64,000 bases of DNA from Halopolyspora algeriensis (GTDB lineage Bacteria; Actinomycetota; Actinomycetes; Mycobacteriales; Pseudonocardiaceae): contig NZ_QPJC01000002.1 of assembly GCF_003337235.1 (NCBI RefSeq), positions 248,001 through 312,000 of the forward strand. Direction: 5' to 3'. A program made the translations under genes and the position numbers. Positions 16,480 through 24,633 of this stretch are shown here, piece by piece. Position 1 is the stretch's first letter. Each line of letters opens with the position of its first letter. The notes under the pieces were generated by a model. It was not told the origin of the DNA. It ran no database searches and saw nothing but the letters and a program-made list of their open reading frames with translations.

Positions 16480-17397
16480 ATGGCCAGCGCCACTGCCGGA
16501 GCCGACGCGGCACCGACGCAGTCCGACCGTGACGATGTCGCTCGGAGGTTGCTGCACTCGTCCGAGGCTCTTTCCTACGACCCCGCCCAGGAGGTCGACT
16601 GGGAGACGCCCCTGGACACGAACCATCACGGTGCGAGTCCGGAGTGGAGCACCCTGTACGGGACGTCGTATTGGGCGGAGATGACACCGGAGCAGCAGCG
16701 CGAGCTCACTCGCCAGGAAGCGGCTTCGGTGGCCAGTACCGGCATCTGGTTCGAGATGATCCTGCAGCAGATGATGCTGCGCGACTTCTACGCCAAGGAT
16801 CCGACCGAGCCCGCGTTCCAGTGGGCGTTGACCGAGATCGCCGACGAGTGCCGGCACTCCATCATGTTCGCGCGGGGTGCCGCGAAGCTCCGCGCTCCCG
16901 CGTACCGCCCGCGCCGTCTCGTGGTCGAGCTCGGCCGCGCGTTCAAGACCCTCGCCTTCGGGGAGGCGGCCTACGCCGCGATCCTGGTCGCCGAGGAGGT
17001 CCTCGACGTCATGCAGCGGGACTGGATGCGCGACGAGCGGATCGCTCCGTTCGTGCGCACCATCAATAACATCCATGTCGTCGAGGAGTCGCGGCACATG
17101 AAGTTCGCCCGCGAGGAGACCCGAAGCCGACTCGCGGGCGCGGGTTGGCTGCGCAGGCAGATCAACGCCCTGGTCGTCGCGATCGTGTCGTACTTCATCG
17201 TCACGAGCATGGTGCACAAGAAGGTCTACGCCAACGCCGGTCTCGACCCCGAACGGGCCACTCGGGAGGCGAAGAACAACGAGCATCACAAGTCGCTGCT
17301 GCGCTCGAGCTGCTCGGGCCTGATGGAGTTCCTCGGCTCGGCCGGGCTGCTCACCAAGGCCTCGATGTGGATCTACAAGCGCGCGAACCTCCTCTGA
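16480..17397 (+). CDS. AurF-family diiron oxygenase (p-aminobenzoate N-oxygenase type)
   Basis: 305 aa helical diiron protein. Metal ligands show in ADECRHSIMFARG (ExxH, about 123-135) and VVEESRHMKFAREE (about 205-218), with an earlier Glu in LTRQEAASVAST. AurF oxidises an arylamine to a nitro group. Actinobacterial homologues of this size are mostly unassigned and may act on lipids or other amines. The following gene encodes a ferredoxin-fused reductase 5 bp downstream, an obvious electron donor. The double operator upstream suggests substrate-induced expression. The start follows GAGGGAG. Confidence 0.82.
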   Translation: MASATAGADAAPTQSDRDDVARRLLHSSEALSYDPAQEVDWETPLDTNHHGASPEWSTLYGTSYWAEMTPEQQRELTRQEAASVASTGIWFEMILQQMMLRDFYAKDPTEPAFQWALTEIADECRHSIMFARGAAKLRAPAYRPRRLVVELGRAFKTLAFGEAAYAAILVAEEVLDVMQRDWMRDERIAPFVRTINNIHVVEESRHMKFAREETRSRLAGAGWLRRQINALVVAIVSYFIVTSMVHKKVYANAGLDPERATREAKNNEHHKSLLRSSCSGLMEFLGSAGLLTKASMWIYKRANLL

Positions 17398-17402
17398 CAC
17401 TC

Positions 17403-18950
17403 ATGGCCTACGCGATCACCCAAACCTGTTGCAGCGACGCGTCGTGCGTGTCGGTCTGCCCGGTCAACTGCATCCACCCGAGGCCGGACGAGCCGGACTT
17501 CGGCACGACCGAGATGCTCTACATCGATCCGCAGACGTGCATCGACTGCGGCGCCTGCGCGGATGCGTGTCCGGTCGGTGCGATCTTCCCGGCCGAGAAC
17601 CTGACCGGACCGCTGAAGGCGTATCCCGAGGTCAACGCCTCCTACTACGCGGACCGGGCGCCGACATCGGAGGAGCCCGACCCGGCGCCGAACTTCCACG
17701 CCTGGGGTCCGCCGGTGTTCGACCGCACCATCCCCAGCGACTTCGCGCCGCTGGACGTCGCGGTCGTGGGTACCGGCCCTGCGGGCATGTACGCCGTGGA
17801 GGACCTGCTGCTGCACACGAACGCGCGGGTCACCCTGATCGACCGGCTGCCGGAGGCAGGCGGGCTCGTGCGCTACGGCGTGGCACCCGACCACGTGTCG
17901 ACGAAGCAGATCGGCGAGACGTTCGCCCGCTTCCACACGCATCCCCGGCTGACGATGCGGCTGGGTCTCGAGATCGGCAGGGACGTCACCGTCGACGAAC
18001 TGGCCGAGCACCACGATGCCGTGATCTACGCGGTGGGGGCCTCGTCGGCGCGCCGGCTCGGCATCCGCGGCGAGGACCTGCCCGGCAGTGTTGCAGCGAC
18101 GACGGTGGTGGCCTGGTACAACGGCCATCCGGACGTTCCGGCCGACGCGATCGACCTGTCGGCCGAGCGCGTGGTCGTGGTGGGCACCGGCAACGTTGCG
18201 CTCGACGCGGCCCGGATCCTGACCATGGACCCGAGCACGCTGGAAAACACCGCGATCGCCCCGGCGATCCTGGACAAGCTCCGATCGAGCGGGGTCCGCG
18301 AGGTCGTGCTGCTGGGACGCCGCGGCCCCGAGGCGGCGGCCTACACCAGCCCCGAACTGCTCGGGATCGCGCAGCGGGAGGACGTCGAGCTGGTGGTGGA
18401 CGCGCACGATGCACAAGTCGGACAGACCATCGATGCCGCGGCGTCCGAGGACAAGGCCGGTCTGCTGCGGGGCCTGCCACGCGAGACCGTCGACTGGTCC
18501 GCACCGCCGGCGCACGGAGGGCGCCGCATCGTGCTGCGCTTCCACTCCGCACCCCGGGAGATCCTCGGCGACACGGAGGTGCGAGGACTGCGCGCCACCG
18601 GCCGCACCGATGACGTGGAGATCGCGGCCGGTCGGGTGATCCGGGCGGTCGGGTATCGCGGGGCTCAACTCACCGGCCTGCCGTTCGACGAGGAGTCCGG
18701 GACCATCCCCCATGCAGAGGGGCGTGTGGACGGCCTGCCGGGAACCTACGTCGTGGGCTGGATCAAGCGTGGTCCCTCGGGCGGCATCGGCGCCAACAAG
18801 GTCTGCGCCCGGGAAACCGTCGGCACGCTGCTCGACGACGCCATCGCGGGCCGGCTCCCTCGACCGCGCCGAGGCCGCAAGGCCTTCGCCGCGCTGTCCG
18901 CGCGCCGCCTGCGGCGACGCCGCAAACGCGCCGCCGGTCGGGCTGTGTGA
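17403..18950 (+). CDS. Ferredoxin-fused ferredoxin-NADP reductase (FprB-like)
   Basis: 515 aa. The N-terminal 7Fe-type ferredoxin module has cysteines in CCSDASCVSVCPVNC and CIDCGACADACPVGAI. The rest is an adrenodoxin-reductase-like module: FAD fingerprint VAVVGTGPAGMYAVEDLL, VRYGVAPDH, and NADP-binding VVVVGTGNVALDAARIL. The same fusion occurs in mycobacterial FprB. It starts 5 bp after the diiron oxygenase gene and probably carries electrons from NADPH through FAD and Fe-S to the diiron centre. The highly basic tail (ARRLRRRRKRAAG) is unusual and could mediate docking. Confidence 0.9.
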   Translation: MAYAITQTCCSDASCVSVCPVNCIHPRPDEPDFGTTEMLYIDPQTCIDCGACADACPVGAIFPAENLTGPLKAYPEVNASYYADRAPTSEEPDPAPNFHAWGPPVFDRTIPSDFAPLDVAVVGTGPAGMYAVEDLLLHTNARVTLIDRLPEAGGLVRYGVAPDHVSTKQIGETFARFHTHPRLTMRLGLEIGRDVTVDELAEHHDAVIYAVGASSARRLGIRGEDLPGSVAATTVVAWYNGHPDVPADAIDLSAERVVVVGTGNVALDAARILTMDPSTLENTAIAPAILDKLRSSGVREVVLLGRRGPEAAAYTSPELLGIAQREDVELVVDAHDAQVGQTIDAAASEDKAGLLRGLPRETVDWSAPPAHGGRRIVLRFHSAPREILGDTEVRGLRATGRTDDVEIAAGRVIRAVGYRGAQLTGLPFDEESGTIPHAEGRVDGLPGTYVVGWIKRGPSGGIGANKVCARETVGTLLDDAIAGRLPRPRRGRKAFAALSARRLRRRRKRAAGRAV

Positions 18951-19126
18951 GCCTGAGCTGAAGGCCCGGTGAGGTGAGCCCGCTCGTCGGTCATCCGGGC
19001 CTGCGAAAGCGAGCCCATGTGGGGGCCTTTTCACGTGGACATCGTGGACTGAGCTGCTGGGTCAGGACGAGGCCCTGGCCCAGCTGCCCTGCGATGCGTA
19101 GAGCCGTGCCGCTGCCTGCTCGAGAC

Positions 19127-19182
19127 GAATCACAATGATAATTGCCTCGATAACTTCAGTGTTGAATGAAATCAATCCGAAA
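19127..19182. other. AT-rich patch in a gene-poor gap
   Basis: Between the reductase gene and the DUF4236 gene, about 55 bases are far richer in A and T than anything around them (from AATCACAATGATAATTG onward). No gene is supported in 18951-19244. The base change suggests imported or residual DNA next to the intron fragment. Confidence 0.4.
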
Positions 19183-19244
19183 CCGACGCATCCACCTCCG
19201 AAGCAGCGGCGAGACAAAGGCCAGGAAGAGGAGTGACTGCGCGG

Positions 19245-19439
19245 TTACGAGCCGCGGTTGTCCTTGCGGCTGCGGCGGCCGGTCCAGTGCCACGGCCCGG
19301 GCAGGTTCACCCGTTGCCTGCGGTGCCGCGAGTTCCAGGACCACGGGCCCAGTTTGATCGACCAGGAGGAGAGCCCACGTTGGGTGACGTGCAGCGTGAC
19401 CGGGCCGAGCCGCAGCGGCTTGCGGAACCGGAGCCCCAT
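19245..19439 (-). CDS. Small DUF4236-like protein
   Basis: 64 aa from ATG 19439, behind a near-perfect AGGAGGT site. It starts MGLRFRKPLRLGPVTLHV, followed by LGPWSWNSRHRRQRVNLPGP. This matches the short beta-rich DUF4236 pattern (RFRK...LGP...VSxxG...LPG). It is basic with a polar tail. The function of the family is unknown; members are often attached to or near mobile DNA. It lies immediately downstream of a truncated coding fragment on the same strand. Confidence 0.65.
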   Translation of the reverse strand: MGLRFRKPLRLGPVTLHVTQRGLSSWSIKLGPWSWNSRHRRQRVNLPGPWHWTGRRSRKDNRGS

Positions 19440-19450
19440 GAACGACCTCC

Positions 19451-19621
19451 TCAGGTAGGCACAGCGGACTGAGCATAGCGGGCCAGGATGCCGACCTGGT
19501 CCAGCAGATCCTGCGGTGCGGCCTCGAGATCCAGCGGGTATTCGACGACGGACACTCCGCATTGCGCAGTGGCATCCTCGGACCACCGCAGCCACGACCG
19601 GTTGACCAACGGGCAAGGCAT
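19451..19621 (-). pseudogene. Orphan C-terminal coding fragment next to the intron remnant
   Basis: The frame read leftwards from 19621 to 19451 has strongly codon-biased third positions. It encodes about 56 residues ending VEYPLDLEAAPQDLLDQVGI plus 11 more, then a stop 12 bp before the DUF4236 start. There is no ribosome site at the only ATG and it abuts the group II domain V. It looks like the surviving end of a gene cut off by that element. The parent family was not recognised. Confidence 0.35.
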
Positions 19622-19626
19622 GTGGA

Positions 19627-19660
19627 GAGCCGGATGCGGGGAAAGCCGCGCGTCCGGTTC
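19627..19660 (+). mobile_element. Group II intron domain V (3' end remnant)
   Basis: Exactly 34 bases reproduce the domain V hairpin: GAGCCGGATG at the 5' side with the catalytic AGC triad, a GAAA tetraloop, and CGTCCGGTTC at the 3' side. Compared with the well-known ai5-gamma domain V, the lower stem keeps pairing through a paired change (G-C for U-A at positions 7 and 28), while the pair closing the tetraloop is G-G. A weak 7-bp stem follows (GGCGGCC/GGCTGCT, 19665-19683) where domain VI would be. No reverse transcriptase or 5' intron domains are visible upstream, so this is a fragment. Confidence 0.7.
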
Positions 19661-19762
19661 GAGCGGGCGGCCTTGAGGGCTGCTGCAGGATCTGACCAAG
19701 CAGATCCCACGCCGGCCCGCCTCAGCACCGCGCTTGGCACAGAAGGGCTCGACAGTCCCTGG

Positions 19763-20767
19763 TCACAGCGCGCTTGCGCGGTGGTCGCACCCGCAGCTGC
19801 GTCGGAGGATCAGAGTGGCGGCGGACGGGGCCGGTGATGGGCTGCTGGTGCCCAGCAGCTGATCGACGGCGTGTTCTGCCATGGCGTGCAGGGGCTGCTG
19901 AGTCACCGTCAAGGCCGGGGCGGTGTAGGCGCTGTCGGGAGTTCCGTCGAGGCTGATCAGTGCAAGGCGGTCGGGGACGACAAGTCCACCTGCCCAGGCC
20001 CCGGCGAGGATCCCGATGGCCTGTTCATCCGTGGCGGTGATCAGGGCACGCGGCATGGTGCCGTCGGTGATGCGGCGCTCGGCCACGGTGGCTGCTGCGG
20101 CGCGGGAGTAGTCGCAGCGCAGGAGTTCGGCGTCGGCGACAGCGGCGTGCCAGGCCTGCCGTCGCAGGCCCACGGGCCCGATGTCGTGGGGACCGGCCAA
20201 AAACGCGATCCGCTCGTGCCCGTGTCGGCGCAGATGCGCCACCGCCTCGTGCACTGCGGTGCGGTTGTCGGCGGCGATCACGGGAGCATGCGCCTCGGTG
20301 GGCTGGTGGTGCACGTACACGGCGGGTACACCGGCCTCCTCGGCGTGGGCCGCCACATCGGCGCCCCCGTCCGCGGAGACGATCACGAGCCCGTCGACCT
20401 GGGCCGCCAGGAATCGCTCGACGAGGTCCTGTTGGCGGTCTGCGGCGTATCCGGCGTTGCCGATCAGCGTGAGTTTGCCGCGCTCGTCCAAAGCCCGCTC
20501 GATGTGCCCGGCCAACGTGGCGAAATACGGGGTTTGCGCATCAGCCAGCACCAGGCCCACCACGCCGGTCGTGCGAGAACGCAGCGCGCTGGCCACCCGG
20601 TTGGGCCGGTAACCCAGTTCGGCCGCCGCGGCGAGCACCCGCTCGCGGGTCTCGGCAGCCACCGGACGGGGACCATTGTTGATCACGTAGCTGACCACGG
20701 CGGTCGAGGTCTCCGCCCTGCGAGCTACGTCCGCCAGTGTCACCGCCCGATCCGTTCTCCTGGCCAT
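19763..20767 (-). CDS. LacI family transcriptional repressor
   Basis: 334 aa. The N-terminal LacI helix-turn-helix with hinge (VTLADVARRAETSTAVVSYV, then ETRERVLAAAAELGYRPN) is followed by a periplasmic-binding-protein-like effector domain (GLVLADAQTPYFATLAGHIE, HERIAFLAG, LALISLDGTPDSAYTAPALT). It is divergent from the adenosine deaminase gene, with a LacI-type operator between them. It probably controls that gene and itself in response to a nucleoside or sugar; the ligand is inferred from the neighbour only. Confidence 0.92.
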   Translation of the reverse strand: MARRTDRAVTLADVARRAETSTAVVSYVINNGPRPVAAETRERVLAAAAELGYRPNRVASALRSRTTGVVGLVLADAQTPYFATLAGHIERALDERGKLTLIGNAGYAADRQQDLVERFLAAQVDGLVIVSADGGADVAAHAEEAGVPAVYVHHQPTEAHAPVIAADNRTAVHEAVAHLRRHGHERIAFLAGPHDIGPVGLRRQAWHAAVADAELLRCDYSRAAAATVAERRITDGTMPRALITATDEQAIGILAGAWAGGLVVPDRLALISLDGTPDSAYTAPALTVTQQPLHAMAEHAVDQLLGTSSPSPAPSAATLILRRSCGCDHRASAL

Positions 20768-20785
20768 AGTCCTTGCATTCTGTCA

Positions 20786-20799
20786 TCTAAACGATTAGA
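20786..20799. promoter_or_regulatory. LacI-type operator
   Basis: TCTAAACGATTAGA has 5-bp inverted arms around a central ACGA containing the CG step typical of LacI-family sites. It lies 18 bp upstream of the repressor start and about 160 bp upstream of the deaminase start. Confidence 0.6.
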
Positions 20800-20957
20800 C
20801 AAGAGAGGGGTCCACGAACCACGACCCGGCGGACCTCTGCTTTGCCGCACCGGTCACCACCTCCAGCTGTGCACGAGGGGAGAAGCCACGTCTGCTCTTC
20901 GGCACCTGCGCCACGAACCCGCAACCTGCCTGAGCCGACCACCGGGGAAAGACATCG

Positions 20958-22019
20958 ATGACTTCGGACACCGCACCAGCACCCGTGCCGCGCTACGAAC
21001 TGCACTGCCATCTCGACGGGTCGCTGCGCCCGAGCACGATCGCCGAATTGGCCCGAGAGCAGGGCATCGCCTTGACCGCACCCGTCGAGCACCTGGTCAC
21101 CGCGCCGGCGGACTGCGGCAGCCTGACCCGGTTTCTGCCCTACTTCGACCTGCCGCTTCAGGTGCTGCAGACCCCGGAGGCGCTGCGCCGGGCCGCCCGC
21201 GAACTGGTCGAGGACTTCCACGCCGACGGTGTGGTCCACGGCGAGGTGCGCTTCGCGCCGCAACTGCACGGCCACCGGGGCATGACCCAGGACGAGGCGG
21301 TGTCCTCCGTGGCCGAAGGACTGACCGCAGGTCGGGGCGCCACGGGGGTTGCCACCGGGCTGTTGCTGTGCTGCCTGCGACACCAGACACCGCAGGAGAG
21401 CCTGGCGGTCGCCGAGACCGCGCTGCGCCACCGGGGCGTGGTGGCCGGACTCGACCTGGCCGGTGACGAACAGCTCTATCCCGCCACCCCGCACCGGGGC
21501 GTGGTGGCCGGACTCGACCTGGCCGGTGACGAACAGCTCTATCCCGCCACCCCGCACCGGGGCGCTTTCGAGCTCGCCCACGCCGCGGGGCTCGCGTGCA
21601 CGGTCCACGCCGGTGAGGCGGCCGGCCCAGCCGGCATGTGGGAAGCCATCGACGTGCTCGGCGCCCGCCGCATCGGCCACGGCGTCCGCTGCGTCGGCGA
21701 CCGTGCCCTGCTCGACCGACTGCGGCGCGAGGGCATCGCCCTGGAGATGTGCCCGACCAGCAATGTCCAGACCGGAGCCGTGGCCGGCCTGCTCGACCAT
21801 CCCGCCACCGCCCTTCTCGGCGACGGACTGTCGGTCACCATCAACACCGACGCCCGCACCACCTCGGCCACCACCCTGGGCCACGAGTTCCGCATGCTGC
21901 GCGAAGCGGCCGGGTGGACCACCGAGCACGAAGCACGCGCTCAATCCCACGCCGCCGAGGCGGCCTTCACCCTGCCTGCAGCCATCGAACCATCCCGAGC
22001 CCGTCGGCGAGAGCAGTGA
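20958..22019 (+). CDS. add: Adenosine deaminase with an exact internal tandem duplication
   Basis: 353 aa, amidohydrolase-fold nucleoside deaminase (adenosine to inosine). Zn ligands are His16 and His18 in ELHCHLDGS. Later motifs are TVHAGEAAGP, RRIGHGVRC and TINTDARTTS. Residues 158-178 are repeated exactly as 179-199 because of a 63-bp DNA duplication. The active-site strand GLDLAGDE therefore occurs twice, within two copies of a 21-residue unit. Without it the protein would be about 332 aa, close to family length. An extra strand in a TIM barrel could disrupt activity. Divergent from the LacI repressor. Confidence 0.9.
   Translation: MTSDTAPAPVPRYELHCHLDGSLRPSTIAELAREQGIALTAPVEHLVTAPADCGSLTRFLPYFDLPLQVLQTPEALRRAARELVEDFHADGVVHGEVRFAPQLHGHRGMTQDEAVSSVAEGLTAGRGATGVATGLLLCCLRHQTPQESLAVAETALRHRGVVAGLDLAGDEQLYPATPHRGVVAGLDLAGDEQLYPATPHRGAFELAHAAGLACTVHAGEAAGPAGMWEAIDVLGARRIGHGVRCVGDRALLDRLRREGIALEMCPTSNVQTGAVAGLLDHPATALLGDGLSVTINTDARTTSATTLGHEFRMLREAAGWTTEHEARAQSHAAEAAFTLPAAIEPSRARRREQ
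21429..21554 (+). repeat. Two perfect 63-bp tandem copies inside the deaminase gene
   Basis: 21429-21491 and 21492-21554 are identical, and the first 10 bases recur at 21555, which is the crossover homology. The frame is kept (21 codons per unit). No divergence between copies points to a very recent event or an assembly artefact. Confidence 0.95.
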
Positions 22020-22158
22020 CCTCTACCTGGGTCCAGCGCCATTGCGAAGCACATACACGAGGGCGTCGACCACCTGCACCCCGCAAGGTGTCCACGGCCT
22101 CTCCCCGGCGACGGCGGCGCCGGGGGCGGAGCATCCCCTCACAGGAAGGACGCAAGCA

Positions 22159-22839
22159 TTGCCGCACAACCTCGTCTTCGACGCCGACGACACCCTGTGG
22201 GAGAACAACGTCCTGTTCGAACGCGCCGTCGAGCTGTTCCTCGACCACGTCGCGGGATCAAGCTTGCCCCGCGAACAGGTCCGGGCCCGGCTGGACGAGA
22301 TCGAGAAGGTCAACAGCCATCGGTACGGCTACGGCGTCGACGTCTTCGAGCGCAGTCTCGGCGAGTGCGCAACCGAGTTCCGAGGTCTGCTCGGCGAGAC
22401 CGACCGCCAGGTGCTCCGGGTCGCGTGCGCACCGATCCGCGCCCAAGAGGTGGAGCTCATCGACGGGGTTGTCGACACGCTGCGCGCGCTGTCCCAACGG
22501 CATCGGCTTTTCCTGCTCACCAAGGGAGATCACACCGAGCAGACCGGCAAGATCGAGGCCTCGGGCCTGGCCGGGTTCTTCACCGACATCACGATCGTCC
22601 GGGAGAAGGAGACCCCGGTCTACCGGGACTTCCTCGCTCGGCGCGGCCTGGCTGCCGCCGACACCTGGATGATCGGAAACTCGCCGCGCTCGGACATCTG
22701 GCCCGCACTGGAGGCCGGGCTCGGCGCGGTCCTGGTGCCGCATCCGATGACGTGGTCGTTGGAAAGCCGCGATCTGCCCGACGGACACGCGAAGTTCCAC
22801 ACCGTCAGCCCGTTCGCCCAACTCGGACGGCACTTCTGA
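22159..22839 (+). CDS. HAD family hydrolase
   Basis: 226 aa. TTG at 22159 is chosen as start because AGGAAGGA lies 9 bases upstream and it begins directly before the first HAD strand. HAD motif I is FDADDTLWENN (DxDxT), motif II FLLTKGDHTEQTGKIE, motif III KETPVYRDFL, and motif IV MIGNSPRSDIWPALEAG. The DDTLWEN form is seen in phosphatase-like HADs close to GmhB/YjjG-type enzymes. It lies 139 bp after the deaminase, so a nucleotidase role in purine salvage is possible but unproven. A hairpin follows. Confidence 0.82.
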   Translation: MPHNLVFDADDTLWENNVLFERAVELFLDHVAGSSLPREQVRARLDEIEKVNSHRYGYGVDVFERSLGECATEFRGLLGETDRQVLRVACAPIRAQEVELIDGVVDTLRALSQRHRLFLLTKGDHTEQTGKIEASGLAGFFTDITIVREKETPVYRDFLARRGLAAADTWMIGNSPRSDIWPALEAGLGAVLVPHPMTWSLESRDLPDGHAKFHTVSPFAQLGRHF

Positions 22840-22945
22840 AGCAGCACTCGGTGGCTCTCGACCCGGTCCGCGACCGTGCGCGGGAGTCCACACGAGACGT
22901 CCCGGGGCGTTCCTCCGGTGGGGACAGTGCGCCGAAGAGAAAAGC

Positions 22946-22979
22946 CTCCCCGCGCTGTGCTTGGCGGCCGCGCGGGGAG
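22946..22979 (+). terminator. Hairpin after the HAD hydrolase gene
   Basis: A 10-bp perfect stem (22946-22955 with 22970-22979) encloses a 14-base loop about 107 bp past the stop. It is a plausible terminator for the deaminase-HAD unit. The rest of 22840-23268 has no supported gene. Confidence 0.55.
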
Positions 22980-23268
22980 ACATCCCTTACCAGCGATTTT
23001 CGTCTGATAGGGACCTTTGATGCTAGCTCCTCACCCGGAGGGGGCGACATACCACGATCCGGTGATCCGCAAGCGCCACCGCCATGTGGCCACCGTGGCG
23101 ATCCAGCACGGCAATGCGCATCGGGATGGCCCGCGCCCGGTTGTGCCGCGCCACAGTGCTCTCTGCTTTTTCGGAAATCACCGTTGCGGCAGCGCGGTGT
23201 GCTGCAGCATGCTAAGCAGATCAACTTACTCGCCGGTAACGAGAGTGCCCCGGAAAGCGAGGACGGAT

Positions 23269-24564
23269 ATGAGGTGGCGGAGTGGAAGGCCGTCGAGGAC
23301 GAGAACGAGAATCGTCACCGCCATCGCCGCGGTGATGCTGGCCGGGGCTTCCGCGGTGTCGCCGGCGCCGACATCGGTCGCCGACGGTGCTCACGAGGGC
23401 AGGGACCTGCGCGAGGTGCTGTTCGTCGGCAACAACTGGGACGGCACCGTGGACGTGATCTCCCAGGACGGGCAGTTTCGGCACCTCGGACGGATCAACG
23501 TCGTCCCGGACCTCGACGAGCGGATGCGCGAGATTCACACCGATCCCGTCCGCCTGGGTTACTACCTCGGTATCCGGGCGCTGATCGGTGAGGGCCACGA
23601 CCAGTACGTCGACGACATGTACACCAGCCCCGACGGCCGGCTGCTGATCGTGTCCCGGCCGAGCCTGGCCGACGTGGTCGCCATCGACATCGCCACCGGC
23701 GAACTCGTCTGGCGCTTCCGCGTCGACGGTCAGCGCTCCGACCACATGGCGCTCTCTCCCGACGGACAGCACGTGGCCGTGTCCGCCTCGACCGGCAACG
23801 TCGTGCACATCCTCGACATCGACACCGGCAAGGAGGTCGGCAGGTTCCCCTCGGGCGACTCGCCCCACGAGAACGTCTACTCACCCGACGGCGAGAAGAT
23901 CTTCCACGCCAGCATCGGCTACGTCTACACCCCGCTGGACCGACCGGCCCTGGACTCCACCAAGGGCAAGCGCTACTTCCAGGTCGTCGACGCCGACACC
24001 CACGAGATCCTCGAGCGCGTCGACATGGGCACCAAGCTCGACGAGGCCGGCTATCCCGACCTGAGCGGGGCCATCCGGCCGATGACGTTCTCCCCCGATG
24101 GGCGCTACGTCTACTTCCAGGTGTCGTTCTTCCACGGCTTCGTCGAATACGACCTGCGGCAGGAGAAAGTGACCCGGGTGGCCAAGCTGCCGATCGCCGA
24201 CCATGTCGAGGACACACCTCGCGAACAGTATCTCCTCGACTCCGCCCACCACGGCATCGCGATGAATCCCCAAGGGTCGAAGCTGTGCGTGGCGGGCACG
24301 ATGTCGGACTACGCCACGATCGTCTCGCCGAAGACCTTCCGGCACCAGGAACTCGTCCGGGGCGGCAAGAAGCCGTACTGGGCCACCGAGAGCAGCGACG
24401 GGCGCTACTGCTTCGTGTCCTGGAGCGGCAGCGACCGGATCTCGGCCATCTCCTACGCCACCGGCGAGGAGGTCGCCCGCGTGCCGGTGGGTGACCACCC
24501 GCAGCGGATGCGTCTGGGCCACGTGTCCGCCGACTGGATCGGAAAGCAGCAGAACAGCGGCTGA
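23269..24564 (+). CDS. Exported YVTN-type beta-propeller protein
   Basis: 431 aa from ATG 23269 (GAGGACGG site); the open frame extends upstream without any signal. The basic start RTRTR is followed by a hydrophobic stretch (IVTAIAAVMLAGASAVSP), a secretion signal. The rest is a beta-propeller with repeated DGR or DGQ turns: YTSPDGRLLIVSRPSLADVV, MALSPDGQHVAVSASTGNVV, NVYSPDGEKIFHASIGYVYT, MTFSPDGRYVYFQVSFFHGF, and STDGRYCF-like turns near the end. No enzymatic residues are evident. Function unknown, probably extracellular binding or scaffolding. Confidence 0.8.
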   Translation: MRWRSGRPSRTRTRIVTAIAAVMLAGASAVSPAPTSVADGAHEGRDLREVLFVGNNWDGTVDVISQDGQFRHLGRINVVPDLDERMREIHTDPVRLGYYLGIRALIGEGHDQYVDDMYTSPDGRLLIVSRPSLADVVAIDIATGELVWRFRVDGQRSDHMALSPDGQHVAVSASTGNVVHILDIDTGKEVGRFPSGDSPHENVYSPDGEKIFHASIGYVYTPLDRPALDSTKGKRYFQVVDADTHEILERVDMGTKLDEAGYPDLSGAIRPMTFSPDGRYVYFQVSFFHGFVEYDLRQEKVTRVAKLPIADHVEDTPREQYLLDSAHHGIAMNPQGSKLCVAGTMSDYATIVSPKTFRHQELVRGGKKPYWATESSDGRYCFVSWSGSDRISAISYATGEEVARVPVGDHPQRMRLGHVSADWIGKQQNSG

Positions 24565-24575
24565 GCAGCGGGCGC

Positions 24576-24609
24576 GGCGGCTCTCACCACCCGGCAGGGG
24601 AGAGCCGCC
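24576..24609. terminator. Convergent hairpin terminator
   Basis: A 10-bp perfect stem (24576-24585 with 24600-24609) lies between the beta-propeller gene and the leftward aldo/keto reductase gene. It can serve both. Confidence 0.7.
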
Positions 24610-24633
24610 ACGTCGTGTCCGGGGTGTCCGGGT

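Noticed and set aside
23017-23268. N-terminal extension of the beta-propeller protein
   Set aside because: It places an odd His/Arg-rich stretch before the secretion signal; ATG 23269 has a ribosome site and starts just before the signal.
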